Source: Musa acuminata AAA Group
Taxonomy: Eukaryota > Streptophyta > Magnoliopsida > Zingiberales > Musaceae
DNA: 64,000 nt
Direction: 5' to 3'
Assembly: GCF_036884655.1 (NCBI RefSeq)
Contig: NC_088357.1
Coordinates: 11,621,001 to 11,685,000, forward strand
Of the stretch, positions 1 to 14,123 are shown piece by piece (the stretch's first letter is position 1; each line of letters begins with the position of its first letter). The notes under the pieces are model-generated. The model ran no database searches. It worked only from the letters and a program-made list of their open reading frames with translations, and was not told where the DNA came from. A program made the translations under genes and the position numbers.

Positions 1-872
1 TTTAGGCTGTGCAGAAAAAACAGAAATGTGTGGAAATGAACAGAATAGCAGCCAGCTAGTTAGAAAATGATAAACTAGAATTTGAGGAAAACTTTGTGTC
101 TATATTATCTGCTTGGCATCCAAACCAAATGGACCATCAAACCAATCCATTGAGATACAAAGACTAAAAAAAGCTAAGAACAAATTGTTCAATAAACTAT
201 TCAAAATATTCAGAGATTTAACCAATTGATTGTGAAGTTCTTCAATTACTTTAATTAACTGTCACCTATTTGTCGAATGAAAATATGATCTAAAATAGAA
301 ACAAAGGGTTTAAGTAGCCACAGCTGGCTGGCTGTGTGGCAACATGACCAACCCAACTCAACCCATCCCAAAGAGCCCAGCCTGTCCTAGTTCAGTGGAC
401 ACATTTCTAAAAGATGTCCTGCGCTCTATCCCAAACCACCAAGAGCCTAACCCCCTGGTTATAGGAGGTCATAAAAGATTTTCACAAATCAGGATACTAA
501 TGTTAGTAGAAAATGCATCCAAAGTTGTGATTTGAACTCTCAGCCCAAGTTTGAAGTCATGAATTTATCATTATGAAACTTATTGGGATCAGGCAAACAA
601 AAAGATAACATGTGACCTTAGCCCACATGCCCAATCAAAACAAAAGTAAACACTAACATGAACTGTAATTTATCTTGTTTCATCTATTCATGTGAAGATG
701 CATGATACTGACAGAAAAGTGCTGCTTCTTACTCTTCAATGATGTGTATCATTGGAACATTTTGATGATTGATATCCATGATATGAAATTTCTTAATTGG
801 CAGGAATAAATATGAGAGAAACAAAAGGATAGACTAAATAATGATTACAGATGCAGAGGCAGCTAAGCATAC
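1..872 (-). other. Intron of the CAP-D2 gene (incomplete at window edge)
   Basis: This stretch follows a splice donor (GT at 872-871 on the minus strand) at the end of the last visible CAP-D2 exon. I found no sequence matching the expected next CAP-D2 segment, so it is read as the beginning of an intron that runs off the left edge. The short open frames in it show no family resemblance. Nothing else is recognised. Confidence 0.6.
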
Positions 873-3800
873 CACTAACTCCACTGAACCGATTGCATAG
901 CTTTTCAACAAGGGCTTCCATTTGCCTGTCCTGTTGAAAATTATATAGACCAAGTTTTAAAAAAAATGAATAACATGTATCTAACATCACTACAAGCAAG
1001 CAAACCTTCTTGATAGAGTTAATTAAGAACTGCATTATGTTGTAAAAATCTTCTTCCTTGATGTTCTGATTGCACAATCTGCTGAGGATGTCAGGAAGTA
1101 GATTATATATTGGATTGCTTCCTGCAAACATAGAAAAGCATAACCAGATAAGAATGAAGAACAGCATGTTATCTATCAGCAAAATCACCAGGCATCATAG
1201 TGGAACCTTTCTTTGACAACTCATTAAAGAATAACTTTGCGAGACTTGAGATTCTTTTGTCTTCATCCTCAATCCGTAGAGCCATTTCATATATGTAACC
1301 CTTTACCTAAGAAAATCCTCGAGAATAAGTTCAATTAGAGCAGAGGAAAAAATTTGAAAGGACTTGTAAAGACTCAGCACCTTCATCATATCATTCAATA
1401 TGAGATGAGACAGCACCAATACAGCATTTTTCCTCACAGATTCTGAAGGGTCTCTCAATCGAGCATACATATTCTCAGTCCAAGGTTCAAGAAGGTTCGG
1501 GAAACGAACAGCCAGGTCTCCAAGAGCCACGGTGCAGTTGGAACGAACAGTTTCTGATGAAGCACTCTCCACAACAGTGAACAGAAGCTGAAGATTTGAT
1601 TCACTAAAAAAAGAATTATTTGACAATCAAATGCATTGCAAGCAGCATAAATTGAAGATGTACAGTATGAAGATACATTCAAGTCTTACCAAAAGTCTGA
1701 ATCAATTATCATTAATCTGCATAGAGCAAGCATTGTAGAAGCCTGCAGTTCAGGAAACTGAAGTACAGCCAGGAACACAACTCAAGTTAGAAGAGATAAA
1801 TCTAGCAAACATACAATATTACAATTGTTTACTAAACTATAATGTCACTCCAACCAAGAAGCTCTTAGCAGAAAATTTGAGCTTAATCACCTTTTGCATC
1901 AAATTCAAGTTTCTACATAGCCTTGAGAGAAAAGGAGCACAATATCCAATGAGGTTTTTCTCAGTAGATCCACCAGAAACAATTTCTTTCTCTGCCTTTT
2001 CTGAAAGTGAATCGATTACTGCATCTTCAGATGCACCAAGTCCCAATTCAGCATTTATACCTTGCATCTGTGATTACCAGAAAAGGGTTTTAAGAAAACC
2101 TAATCCTCAGAAAACAGTTTTAAGTCAAGGAATTTTTAAAGCTGAAAATGATCAATGGATTTTTTTCACTGAAGTAACATTCAAATAAAGAAATTCCAGT
2201 AACAGAAGTTTCACCTCTACTTCAGCTGAACCACCATTAACCTGTTGCTTTTCAACCTTCAACTTTTCTTTTTTCAATTTTTGCTTTTGAATGCTTCTGA
2301 TGCAGCTCTCGATATAAACCAATTGATTCAGTGCAATATGGCTTATAATAAAAAGGAATCTGCCCAGCTTTGCTGTAGGCACTGTGGACATGAAGTTGGA
2401 GGGTCCAAGAGATACATCGTTTAGCATTTCATCACTTGCAGTGCAACCAAAAACAGAGTTGAGGTACTTCTTCACAATATCAGCAGCAAAAGCTTCAGGC
2501 AATGGATGAACTGAATATATGGTGCTTATGGCTTTGTCAACAGCAGCATACCAAATATGGTCCGGAAGCCAGAAACCAGCTACTAAGCTATGTAGAGCAG
2601 CAAAAACCTTGCTGCTACTGCTTCTGAGTTTGTCCTTATCTTCTTCAGACAATCTTTCAAGAGCAACACATGCTGTTCTTGCAAGCAAAGGTTCCTCCTT
2701 TGCCCAATGTCCAAAACCAATATCAATAATATCCTGTAAATGAGAACCTAGAATGCCTGGATTTGATTTTGCTGCCATACACAAAATTGACAAAGCGCCA
2801 CGGCTTTGTGCTGCAACTACTCCATTGACATTGAAGATGAAAAAGTCCCATAAGGCTGAGATCTATAGGCAAAAGAAAGACCAAAAAATAATAATGAATA
2901 AACTAGTCTTCCCATGGGATGAAAAAAGAAAAGCCAAAAGGATGTCATCTTTAAGGGAAATATTGTGCTAGATATTTTTACTTCACTATTGATAGTGTAT
3001 TGAACATGTAAACATAATAATATAGACATGCAGGGAAGCATTTATGAACTTAGGTGTAATTGACATACATAAGTTGAGATCACCCAAGAATTATGAAAAC
3101 ACCAACAAGTGTCATGTTTGACCTTGTTCCTTTTTTATCATCCTCGTTTGTGGGGACAAGCTTTATAGATCAAACTGTTGGATGGTTAAAAAAACATATG
3201 TAGCTCAGAAGAGAATGTTAATCTACTTAAGAAAATGTTTGTATTTGTAAACAATTAGGTGTAGACCAACAGAAAATGACATGAGAAGATCACCTAAAAT
3301 GAAATTGATCTAGATGTTGGGGTTAGAAAATGTGACTCAATTAGGATTAGTTGCATGAGTTGAGATAGAAGCAGATATGAGAAAATTTTGCTAGAGATAA
3401 TTAAGAAAAAGAATGCCCTTGATCGAATAAAGATATTGTTGTACACATCCATGTAGTCAAACCCAAAATAGTTGGTAATGTCAAAATTTTCAACTCTTAT
3501 TCAATCACATACCTTAAACAGAGTCAACATCAATCACCAATCACCTATAAACAATTTGTTGCTTCCATTACCTTTACCCTGATTAACACCTAGCGGAGTG
3601 CCAAAGTCAGCATCAATCACCAATGCCAAATTGCTTATACTATGATATATGCCAATTAAGCAGTAGAAACATATTTGTTATTGGAACTCAGCATTTTGAT
3701 GTGCAAACTGTAAACAAAACCATATCATCATAATGTAGATTGTGTCACTTTAAGCAAAACAATCTATTTCATTCTTTTTCCATGGATCTTCTCTAGTTCA

Positions 3801-6635
3801 ACTATATGTCCTAGTTGAATTTGAAAAGAAAAACATGGAGAGAAACAAAACCCGCTGCTTATCCGTGACTACCCCCTTTCCGCATGTTCCATAGTTGAAT
3901 ATTGGAAAAACATGAGGTAAAGAAAGGACTTCTCATTATTTAACTCTCTACTTCAAAATTAAAGTTGAAATTGCATGTTATAAAAGAAACAAAGGAAACT
4001 CTCATTAGCAATAACTAATTATAAAGCTCCAATTATCTCAATCAAAGTATTAAAACATATTTCATCGAAGACAAACATAAGCTAGCGAAATTAATGAGCA
4101 AATGCAAATAATACAAACATGGATGAGTGGTTAAAGCATTGTGATGCATGCATACAATTCCCATATGCATGAGCTCCAATATTCTTTTTTTCTATTCTCT
4201 GTTCAAGCTAAGATGCAAGAAAAAACATTCTACATGGAGAAGAGAGGTGTGCATACTGTACTCATAGAAATTTCCCCTTTGGACATCAAAGAACTAATTA
4301 GAAACTCCAAAGCTGCAAGATCACCAATACTGGAATCAATCGCCAGGTCCAATAAATTTTTAGCAGTTTCCATTGGATTCTTTCTTATATATATAGTAAC
4401 AAATGCACTTTCGACAGCCTCATATATTGATTTGTCTTGGGAAAATACCTGGAACAATTAATAACAATATCTTATCTCAGGACATCTGAATTCAAAATCA
4501 ATTTTAAAAAAATATAAATCTAAAGATATGAATATGTTGTTGTTATTTAATATTACCAATGGCAGCATTCTGCGGAGTGATGCATCTGAGCCATCAATCT
4601 GAAATTGTCTGCACCTCATCAATAGAAGGATCGTATTCTCCACATCAGTTGCAGAAGAAGAAGCCAGTAGTTGAACAAGGGTTGGCATCAAAGAAGTGAC
4701 ACATTGTGAGAACCGCAGACCAGCCTCAAGCGAGGCCACCAATGCCCTGGTCTGTTCTAAATTCCCTATTTCTGGAATCGCTGCAGCTTCACCCTGCTGC
4801 TCTTCATTAAATGTCAAACAGCTGTCACTAACACTCTCTCCCTGCTCCACTGAAGATCCAGCATGCAAATTGTCAGCCTCAGAAGTATCGTCTGAAGTGT
4901 TGGACGGCTCCATTACAAGCAACTTTTCTTTGAATTTCTCCAATGTCGCTTCGTAGACTGCAACACGGAGCTGTGGTCCAAATGGGTTATGCTGCAACAT
5001 GGTGATAAGCAGATTGAGTGCTGATTTCCTAACCATAGCAGTCTTATCCTCCAATCTTCCTGAAGCCACCACTGCCACCTCATTCCAAAGGCCAATTGAA
5101 ATGGCATGTTCTTCGCATAACTCTGCCCAAACTTGAAGCACCCGGCTTCTCGTGTACGCCGACACATCCCTGCATCGTTCTAGCAGTATCTCCAACATAG
5201 CCTGCTTTCCCCTCAACCTTAGACACTTGGAACTAACATCACCTTCCACATCTTTATAGGCCTTTGCAACCAACCTACCCAAGACACCAACAAGAGCATT
5301 TCTAATCTTAAAAGATTCCCCACCAAAATGAGGAACTAGAACCCCAACATTGGTGGACATAAGCTTCGGAGATTGGTCAGCAAGCTCAACCAGGAACCTC
5401 CCTATATTCTCGGCCCCAACACCATCCCTCACATAGTCCTTCGGATCAGTGCGACCAACCTCCCTAATAAGGGCAACAGCTAGGCATCCATCGCCATACT
5501 TCTTCTCAGCTGCAGCAACCAACTCCGCAAGGTGGGGAACGGTGTAGTCAAACTTATGGATCAAGTGGAGGATTGATGCGCATGATTGTGCAGTTCTCTG
5601 ATGCTTCGTTGCAATAGTACCTATTATACGTCCAAGGCCTTCTCTGGTGTCTGCATCCTTCAACAAAGCCTGATTCTCATATAAACTGAAAGTGCACCTA
5701 CGATGATGGAACGTTCTCATTATAATTACAAAAATGATCTAATTCTTTAAAATAGAAATCATCACCCTTTTTCTACTTCTAATTTGGAAAAAAAATGACT
5801 ACTTGGAGATAAATGAGAGATAGCTCTCATCAATATCGTTTGATCCAAAGAGCAAAGTGAGATTAATCTCCAGAGAGTTCGCAACCAAATTGATGATTCG
5901 ACTCCTCTGCGCCTCCCAATTCCATGCATACGTAGGATTCTTCTTCCGACCTTGCACAACCTGATCCAGTAAAGGAAAAAATCGATTTTTTTTCCTACAG
6001 TAAACAGCAAAACGAGCACAAGAGAAATTAGGGTTGGGAGCAAGTTCGTACCTTAGAGCTGGCACCAGAGGAGTAAGAGCTGGAGGACTCCTCGAGGAGG
6101 GCGATGTTGAGGAGGAAGAAAGTGTAGATCTTGAGGGCATTCCGGTGGGAGGCAATGCGGGTGGCGATGTCCGGGACAGCGTCGGCAGCGGCGCCTGGGG
6201 AGGACGGAGACGGAGGCGAGAAATGGGGGGCGCGAGAGAGAGAGTCGACGTTGGGGAGGAGAACACTGAGGTTAGAGCGCAGGGTCTCGACGAGGTTGAA
6301 CTTGGAGGAAGGGGGGAGGACGGCGAAGCTGCGGACGAGAGAGTAGACGCGGTCGAATACGTCCTGCTCCTCGACGCAGAAGAGCTCCCTATCGGATAGG
6401 TCGAAGGCGACGCCTTTGGGCACGAAATCGAAAAGGAAATCAACAAGACTGCGAATTTTTTTATCGAGGGAGCAGAGAGAGCTGGTGGACAGGACGGCTG
6501 ACCTTTGACGAGCTCTTCCAGTTGCGAAGGACGGAGGGAGGCGACGTCGACGGGGAACTCGACGCGGAGCGAGAGGCCGTCAGAGTCATCTTCTAGGTCC
6601 TTGAGATCGGAGGGGAAGACGAAGGGGGGAGCCAT
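873..6635 (-). CDS. CAP-D2: Condensin I complex subunit CAP-D2 (5' complete, 3' end outside window)
   Basis: Non-SMC HEAT-repeat subunit of condensin I, which compacts mitotic chromosomes. Twelve minus-strand exons follow from GT/AG sites and continuous phase: 6503-6635, 6052-6413, 5803-5960, 4557-5697, 4257-4448, 2215-2862, 1891-2067, 1690-1757, 1381-1603, 1207-1306, 1006-1121, 873-930. They join to 1,125 residues without a stop. The N-terminus MAPPFVFPSDLKDLE and FDLSDRELFCVEEQDVFDRV are typical of plant CAP-D2. Residues about 945-1125 carry the conserved Cnd1 HEAT block (ESNLQLLFTVVE, GDLAVRFPNLLEPWTENMYA, NAVLVLSHLILNDMMKVKGY). The first ATG (6635-6633) matches the family start. Known plant homologues are nearly 1,400 residues, so roughly 270 C-terminal residues should lie left of the window. 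A polar Glu/Ser-rich insert sits near residues 480-530. No lesion is seen, so the gene looks functional. Confidence 0.93.
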
Positions 6636-8347
6636 TGGAACTCTGTCAGAGAGAGAGAGAGAGAAGAGGGGGGAAGGGTTTCTGGTGAGATTTGAAATTG
6701 GCGAAGCGATTTGGGGAAAAAGAAGCGGGAAGACGATAAGTAGCAAAGGGTCGAGCATTGGTTTCTATTTTTCATTTTAGTCCCTTTATCCTTTGTTATT
6801 TGCATAGTGGGCTGCAAACTGTACTTTGTAGTTTACTTTTCGGCGTTAGGATATCATTTTAGTCCCTTTATTCTTATATATTTGCATAGTAAACTAACTG
6901 CAAGCTCTGCTTTGTATTAAATTTACCCCTTCAAAGTTTATCAATATCATATTTTACCCTTGAAATTTTAATATTGCATATATCCCTCACAAAATTTAGA
7001 TATTGCACATATAAATACCTAAAATATTCTTCAATATTTTTCATTCAAAATTTAAATTAATAAAAATAAATATCTTGATCAAAATACCTAAGTCATTTAC
7101 ACTATAAACGAATGAGATTGCATAAAAGTATAGAATTATGATCAAAGATGTCTAAAATAATTACAAATTATAGAAAAGTATAAATTAATCGTTGATAGGT
7201 TATTACCCACATTTAGTAAGCATGAGAAGTGAAATGGACTTCATTTCAGCAATTGCACTAACAATCGAACGAACATGACAGACCGTTTATAGAATCAATT
7301 TGAGAACTTACCAAATTAGATTTTAGAAAATATTAAGAACATCCAAAAAAGAAAAAATATATATATGGATTTACTGTAAAGATGTTGTTGTCCATTTATC
7401 GTAAATGTCTTTAGTTGTAATAGACATACATTCAAAAGTTGAGGCTAAATGAACATCATTATCCTTATTTACAAAATCATCCAAAAATACATATCAAATT
7501 GGACTTCAGAAATTCCTAAAATCATCAACAGATTAAAATATATATAGATTTGACATGGAAACATTATTTACCATGTGTGCTGAAAGTTCATGGTTAAACA
7601 TTCACAAAATCAACCAGAGAACGTGTCAAATTATACTTCAAAGATCCTAAAGTAATTTAAAAATATATACAAATTTAATTGACATGTTGTTATCCACCTG
7701 GTGAAAATTTGATGTGCAATGGACATTTTGAAATTACACTAATAAAAATGGAAATCATTACATTCATTTACAAAATCAATTTAAAAGCAATGCAAATTTG
7801 GTCTTGTGGATAAAATAACTAGAACTACATGTATAACCAAAGACATCAGGGATAAAATAAGAGAATGTCTAAATCACAACCATTTAGAATCACATACAAT
7901 CATGTTCATAAAGGACTCCTTTATCACTAGACTTTCAGATGGCATAAACATAATCAACAATGTTTGAGTACTCGATGGCCAAGGAAATTTGCGAGGAACA
8001 TGTTCACTGAAGTGGTTCCATCATCATATTGAACCTGTCCAAATCAACTCAAAGAAACATGCAGAGTATGGCTGAAGCAAAACCAATGTGATTCCAATAG
8101 CAGTAACAACTTGATTGCACCAAGCCACACCCATTAGCGCAGCTAGATGTATAGAAACTGAAAACTACATGAATCTCAGATTGTTTTGATGCATAAGCCC
8201 ACCAGGTTCAACAGCTCATCATGGTGCAAAGAGAGTGGACACACTTGAAGAAGCCAAATGAACAAGAATAAAGTGTTCTTAAGAAAAATGAGGGCTTATT
8301 AGATCAGAAAATAAAACACAGATTTTACCAGCTTCTTCTAACAGCAA
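6636..8347. other. Intergenic: CAP-D2 promoter/leader and NOP56 3' region
   Basis: AT-rich spacer between two genes on the same strand. The CAP-D2 side has a GA run (6648-6664) just upstream of its ATG, which would read as CT-rich 5' leader in the mRNA. The NOP56 side (about 7,900-8,347) is expected to hold its 3' UTR; no polyadenylation site could be fixed. No further gene is recognised. Confidence 0.6.
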
Positions 8348-11300
8348 CTAGTCACCTTGGGCTTTCACTTTCTTTTTCTTTTTCTTGGTTCCTTCACTCC
8401 TCATTTGGACATCACCATCATTATCCAAGTCTTCATGACTCTTCTTCTTTTTATTTTTTTTGGGAGTTCCATTTTGTTCTGTATCATGACCATTCGCCTT
8501 AGGTGGCACCTCTTCCTGTTGTTGCTCCTCTAACTTATGCTTCTTTTTCTTCCTTTTTTCAGTTTCAGGCTCAATAGGAGCATCTCCATCAGCAGCAACC
8601 TCAAGAGATTTATCCTCGGCCATGGATTCACCATCTACATTTTCACGTTTAGATTTCTTCTTCTTACTTTTCTTCGTGGAAGCTTCATCTTTCTGTAGTC
8701 CATCTGCATTCATACACAGAATTTAGTAGTCATGAATGCATCAGACCAAGCACACGATAAACACTACTAAAATGCTAATCCAATTCCCACAATAAGATTC
8801 CACCCAAATTTCAAATATTTGGTATTCATAACTAACCCCATAATTAAGATAGATGTTACTGCAACAATGCCTAGATTTTCCCATCACAAAAAAGAATCAA
8901 CTTTTACAGCATGAATTCTCCTTTACCAGCAGATGTGGTACCTACTTGACAGGATGCACAATATTATTGCAACAAAGGATACTCACCAGCATCCTCCTGA
9001 GAGGTATTGTTCAATGTACTCTCAATGGCAGCTTTCATCACATCAACATTCTTGCGAGGTGCAACGCCTTTGTCATAAAAGTCCAGTCTCTCCTCAACCT
9101 GCTCTCGGAGCTTCTGTCCAAAAATAGAGGTATTCACCTCTAAATGCATTTCTTTAATGTTAGAATAACAGCACGCCAGACTACAGTGAAAAAGTAGATA
9201 TTCCAACTTAAGACTCACCGGAGAAGCAATCAATGCGGGATGCAATTGAGCATTTGTTTGCAAGATAGCGAGCTATACGACCTTTGTTCTTTGTAGATGC
9301 TCGGCCAATAAAAGAAGAATGGAAGATAAGACCATACTTTGGAGTGTTTCCTCGAGTTTTAAGGGCTCTGTAATATGAGGGAAAAATAGGTGATTTTTTA
9401 GACTGCAGCATGACTGCTGATCATGCTCATCTACAACATTACCATTAAAAACATGTCTATTTAATATAGAAAATAGTTAGACATAAGATGATCATTATCA
9501 TTCCAACCAAATTTTAAGAGGTTCACTCGCCTCAATAATTTTCATAGCGATAATGGCCAAATTGTATTAACTATGAGATGCATTTATTTAGAAGATAAGA
9601 GGCTGGTGCTAGCCTTCTGAAGGGGATAATAAGGCAAAAAGAAGAGAATTTGAACCTGAAAAGTGCTTTCTCTGCACCAAGGATTTGGAGAGTAGATGAA
9701 GGACACTTGGCTAGATTGGAAAGACTTCCTGCATGAGATATTAAACGGGCCCCAACAATTTCACCAATAAGAGAAGCCAGATTTGGTGCAATGTCATTCA
9801 TTTTTGTAACAAGATACTCGTACAGGTTTTTCCGGTATTCAGAAAGATTGATAACTCTCTGAGCAAATTGCTGGACATTAATCAAATCAATCGGAGACAG
9901 ATCCTGCCCTGCATAGGTACCATAACTATTAAATAAGCATAACACCAATTAGAAAAGAAAATCAATCTCGATTCTTACCCATGGATGCTTTAGCTGCTTC
10001 TACAATTTCTTTTGCTTTGTCCTCATCACCAACAATGTCAGCTAATTCTGGAATATGATCCTCGGTCAGGTCTGATTTGTTCTCCACAGACTTTGCAATT
10101 TTGGCATACAGGTAATTGTCATTAATGATCTTCATGAGCTCTGGGAAATGCCATGAGTACCATTCTCTGCAAAATGTAGTTTAGTTAATGTAGTCATAAA
10201 CCTGTAAATAAGAAACAGAAGCCAGTCAAGAGGAGGTGTCCTGGAATCTTGCTACCGTTAAGGGAGAATTAGACCCTTAAAGATATATGATGCCACAAAG
10301 TTCACGTTGTTTATGCTAAAAACAAAAGGCAGTCAGACACTAGCATGCTATTGTCAACTTATTTCTGCTTTCTTCAACATTCCAGATTTAATTTTTCTGA
10401 ACAATTTTAACAGTGTCTTTCATCATATCATGTCTCTTCTACGGGCAAATTTAAAGAGAGAAAGTTCTTGAAATGCCACAGGTAAACTTATTTTTGTTGC
10501 AGTATTTGCTCCCACCTGAGTTTCCATAATTAGTCTGGAAAAAAAAATTGCAGTAGGTCCATCCAATTGAAGTCTAGAGTTCTAACAACTTGAGCTCAAA
10601 GGTTGCCAGAAGCGAGTTTAGCTGAAGATCAAATAAGTATGATATCTTAGTTATATCTGAAGTGATTCTCATCTTAGTATGATACCTTTCCCACACTTGG
10701 AAAGGTTGGTTAAAGAACCTCATCGAGGCCTCCAACATTTGGAAAAGAATTTTCATCTAAAAATATGCTAGTGCATTAATATCTTCACATCTGACTTGGG
10801 CAGTCATCTTTCATGTTTTATAATCCTCCATGGGCCGGAAGGATATTCCCAAAAAGGACTTGATAAGAAATATGATAAGCACTAGTTTCAAAGAATTATC
10901 ATATATCAGCACAAGTTGCCAATTACAACTAGCATATGGCTTGATATTCTACAGCTTCTTTAAAGGATGTCGGAAAAAGGGTTTATCTCTGTTAAAAGAA
11001 TGCCAGTTGCCTGAGGACTCTAACTAGGACCCGGTGGACTTTTTTTTATAAGATTGTCTAAAGAATGAAGGAATCTTCGAGTCATATTCATAAAACAACT
11101 TTTTTAGCTACAAGCCGCTTACTCCAATTTCGCTAGTACTTCTACTTATCCTTCAACTTCTCTTCTCTCTAATGAATCATTGTTCTACAAGCACTGTCTG
11201 CTTGGTGATCTTAAAATTTAACATTCACTAAATTTTTAATTGAAATTGATCAAAGTTCTGCTATTTCCCCTATTTTTCTCATGCATACTGCTGCAGATTG

Positions 11301-13868
11301 TCTGAACTAAACCAATGACCTGAGCCCTCAAGTGCATTACAAAAAGTGCCTCTAAGTTACATGAGGCAGCAACTTGCTGACCTATGCAAACCAAGTAGTA
11401 TATAGCTGACTTCAGGAACTAAAGACAGAAAGTTTGATCTCATGAAGTTGGAAGTAACCTGATTATGTTTGAAACAGCAAAATCAAGATAACAGAAGAGA
11501 ATCTAAACTCAAAATGGTAAATAGTTACAGAACCATTTTGCGACTAAAATCAATTAGTGAGGTCAAAGCACGATCTGACACCTCGCAAATTGTCCCAACC
11601 ATAGAAGCATGAGGAATGGAACTCCTCAATTCCTGAATGCTAGTGCCATCTAAAATACATAACTTAGACTGATAGAAAAGCACAGTTTTCTACAAGGCAC
11701 AATTTAATCAAACGCTCAGCATGCAAATAACATGCCAAAAATGATGTACAAAATGTTCTCATCAATCATGGTAACATCAAAAAATTGACTTCAAATACTT
11801 TCACAAATGATTTTTCATTTGATACTCTGCAAAGGACCTTGTTTTCAGTAGTTCGACAAGTCATTTTTTCAATATCGAGTAGAGTTTTTACAATCAACAC
11901 TCATGAAGCAATATTGACATTTTTTTTACATTAAAAGTTTTGAATAGAATAAATTAATGTATAGAATATTTTGTACAAAAGATTTATGGTATTAGGATCA
12001 ACTTGGAGTGTTTTCATATTGTAACTCAACAACATCCACCCATACCTGATTGTGGGAAGGAGACACCAGATCAAGCCAAAAGAAACAATGTCCCTAAATG
12101 CTTTAACTCAACAACCATGACAAGTTCATTATTAGACGTTAACAACTGCTTGACTTAAAAATGTTAAAACCTATGGTAATTCATATATCTTATCATACAG
12201 ATGATGACAAGGCATCTAATTCTTGAAAGATGATGGGTGTACAAAGGAATGCCAGGCATGAAGGTCCCAACAACTTGTACATGTTCAAAGAAGAAAAAAA
12301 CATACTGTGGTAACATTGAAGCAGTTCACCAGAAAGCAAAAGGATGTGCTTGCATGAAGGATAAAACTGAATCAACAGCATAAAATTGGGGCCTTTTCAC
12401 AATGAATGACAACAAATTTGGTTAAACAAGAAAACTCAAGGATAAAATATAATATAAAAAAAACAAATATATGTGGTCCAAAAGTGCTTCAATTCCAGAT
12501 AATTAACAACCATGTCCAATTCTATTGTTTCAGCCAGAACACTGAAGCAGCTCAAGTTTAGGACCATGTGAAGTGAAAATTCATAGAAGTCCCACAATTT
12601 CTGCCAAAATTTCTAGTACAATAATATTTAAAGAAATTTCTAGTGAAAATTCATCATCTGAATCATATCTTTCCAGTGACAGTTTAGGAATCCACCATTG
12701 GTTGGAAACATGGCCCAATGTAGCTACAATTTAAGTCCGTAAATTCTCCTATTATTTAGCTTACTACAATCAGAACATTTTTTTAAGAGATGTCGTTGCA
12801 ATTAGATATCAGGATTTTCCTTTCAGAATACTAAACAAAATAAGCTTCAACATAAGGTGACACATGACAAAGCTTGGCACTGCTGTGAGAGAAGATTAAC
12901 ATCCTGATTGGCTATTTTTAAATCATGAGAAAGCTCATTACCGAAACTCGCCCGATGACCTTACGTCTATCTATATTCAGCAACCTGCCTATCAATTGAG
13001 GCCCATTTTTCAACGGATATTTCCAGAACAATAAATAAAACAGTGACCTCTGTATATTGATGATATCACATCGAAGTAGAAACTCCTATACACAAAAAGA
13101 GAAATAAAACACACCTGACTCTCATTGAGAAGGAGTTAATATCCTTGTCCAACGTATCAAGGAGAAAAATAGCCTGAATGACCATGTTATCCACCCGATT
13201 AACATTGAACTTCACCTTGGCTCTGCTATAACTATGGCCCAACCCGAGTTGAGCCTTCTCCAAGTCCGATGGCTGAGAACACAGAAAGAACAAGAAACAA
13301 GACTCCATCAGAACGAGCTTCAAGCTACAACCGGAAGACATCCCTGACTCAGAAACAAGATCCAACCTTTAAGTCCTTAATAAACCGATCGAAGTGCAAC
13401 CGCACACCACGAAGGAGCTCGAGAACAAACTCGTTGCTCTGGCAGGGAATCTTGGTCACCTCAAATATCTGAGACCCAACCTTCGGCTCCGCAACGCCGA
13501 GGCTGAACTTCGCCTTCTTCCCTTCTTTTACCTTGGGAAGATTCATCTCCAAGAAGTTCCTAAGCTCGTCGGTCATAAGCCCTAAAATCGCACAAATAAT
13601 CTCCATATATTACTATAAACATAAAAAATAATAACGAAAACATTGGATTCTCTTTCAGCTCACCTTCAGAGACAGCGTTGCATTGGTTGAGGGCGTCGAG
13701 GGCGGAGGAGAAGGGGTGGAAAGCGACGAGCTTGACGACCTTACCGAAGCGGGTGAGATCGAGGACGGAGTTGCGGACGGCCTCCGTGTTCTGACCGATC
13801 TCGTCGAGGCCGTAGGCGTGGAACAGCGAGTAACCGGAGGCCGACTCGAAGAGGAGGAAGAGCGCCAT
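8348..13868 (-). CDS. NOP56: Nucleolar protein 56 (core box C/D snoRNP protein)
   Basis: NOP56 joins NOP58, fibrillarin and the 15.5K protein in box C/D snoRNPs that guide 2'-O-methylation of rRNA in the nucleolus. Eight exons on the minus strand: 13664-13868, 13367-13581, 13115-13272, 9979-10166, 9656-9908, 9219-9367, 8987-9139, 8348-8703. All junctions are GT/AG with matching phases and give 558 residues ending at TAG. The start is [20 protein letters not shown] (N-terminal NOP5NT-type domain, about residues 1-65). The NOSIC/coiled-coil region lies around 165-250 ([11 protein letters not shown]). The Nop domain is about 255-400 with [20 protein letters not shown] and [20 protein letters not shown]. 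Residues 440-558 form the usual Lys-rich tail ([22 protein letters not shown]). Intron 3 is long (about 2.9 kb). The exon 6-7 join (9219/9139) was chosen because it alone restores frame to [16 protein letters not shown]. Confidence 0.95.
11525..11649 (-). other. Unassigned exon-like open frame inside NOP56 intron 3
   Basis: Directly after a good acceptor (TATTTTAG, ending 11650) a frame reads [20 protein letters not shown] and then [20 protein letters not shown] before TAA at 11525-11527. Its composition looks like a real protein rather than chance AT-rich translation. It is not part of any NOP56 protein I know and has no obvious flanking exon. It could be an alternative exon, a relic of another gene dropped into the intron, or chance. 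Confidence 0.3.
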
Positions 13869-14027
13869 GGCCCGATAGATCCGACCAGGGTTCCTCCAAT
13901 GCTGCCACGGATCAAAACCCGCAGGGTTTCCTCGCCTCGAGCGTTATTGGAGGCGAGAGAGGAGCAGCTGCGAGCGCGGAGGGACTCTTCGTCGGGGTTT
14001 TAAGAGGGAGGACGGCACGTTGGAGAA

Positions 14028-14036
14028 TTAGGGTTT
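14028..14036 (-). promoter_or_regulatory. Telo-box (AAACCCTAA) upstream of NOP56
   Basis: On the minus strand the nine bases read AAACCCTAA, about 160 bp upstream of the NOP56 ATG. In plants this interstitial telomere motif is commonly found near the start site of ribosome-biogenesis and translation genes, usually with TGGGCC-type elements, one of which lies about 90 bp further upstream. Its function here is inferred from gene class and position. Confidence 0.6.
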
Positions 14037-14123
14037 TGAGGTCCATTTTCACATTGAGTTACTCTTGCCTCCCCTACCACGACAATACCTGGCTTATTAC
14101 CGTACATGATCTGGGACCCACCA

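Noticed and set aside
344..535. 63-codon plus-strand frame near the left edge
   Set aside because: No family resemblance; it lies within the presumed CAP-D2 intron and is probably chance.
6034..6399. Plus-strand frames over CAP-D2 exon 2
   Set aside because: Antisense shadows of a conserved, correctly spliced CAP-D2 exon.
10325..10440. Possible box C/D snoRNA in NOP56 intron 3 (ATATGATGA and CTGA on the minus strand about 100 bases apart)
   Set aside because: No terminal stem could be formed next to the boxes, the internal D'/C' boxes are poor, and no rRNA guide was recognisable. NOP56 introns host snoRNAs in animals, which is why it was considered.
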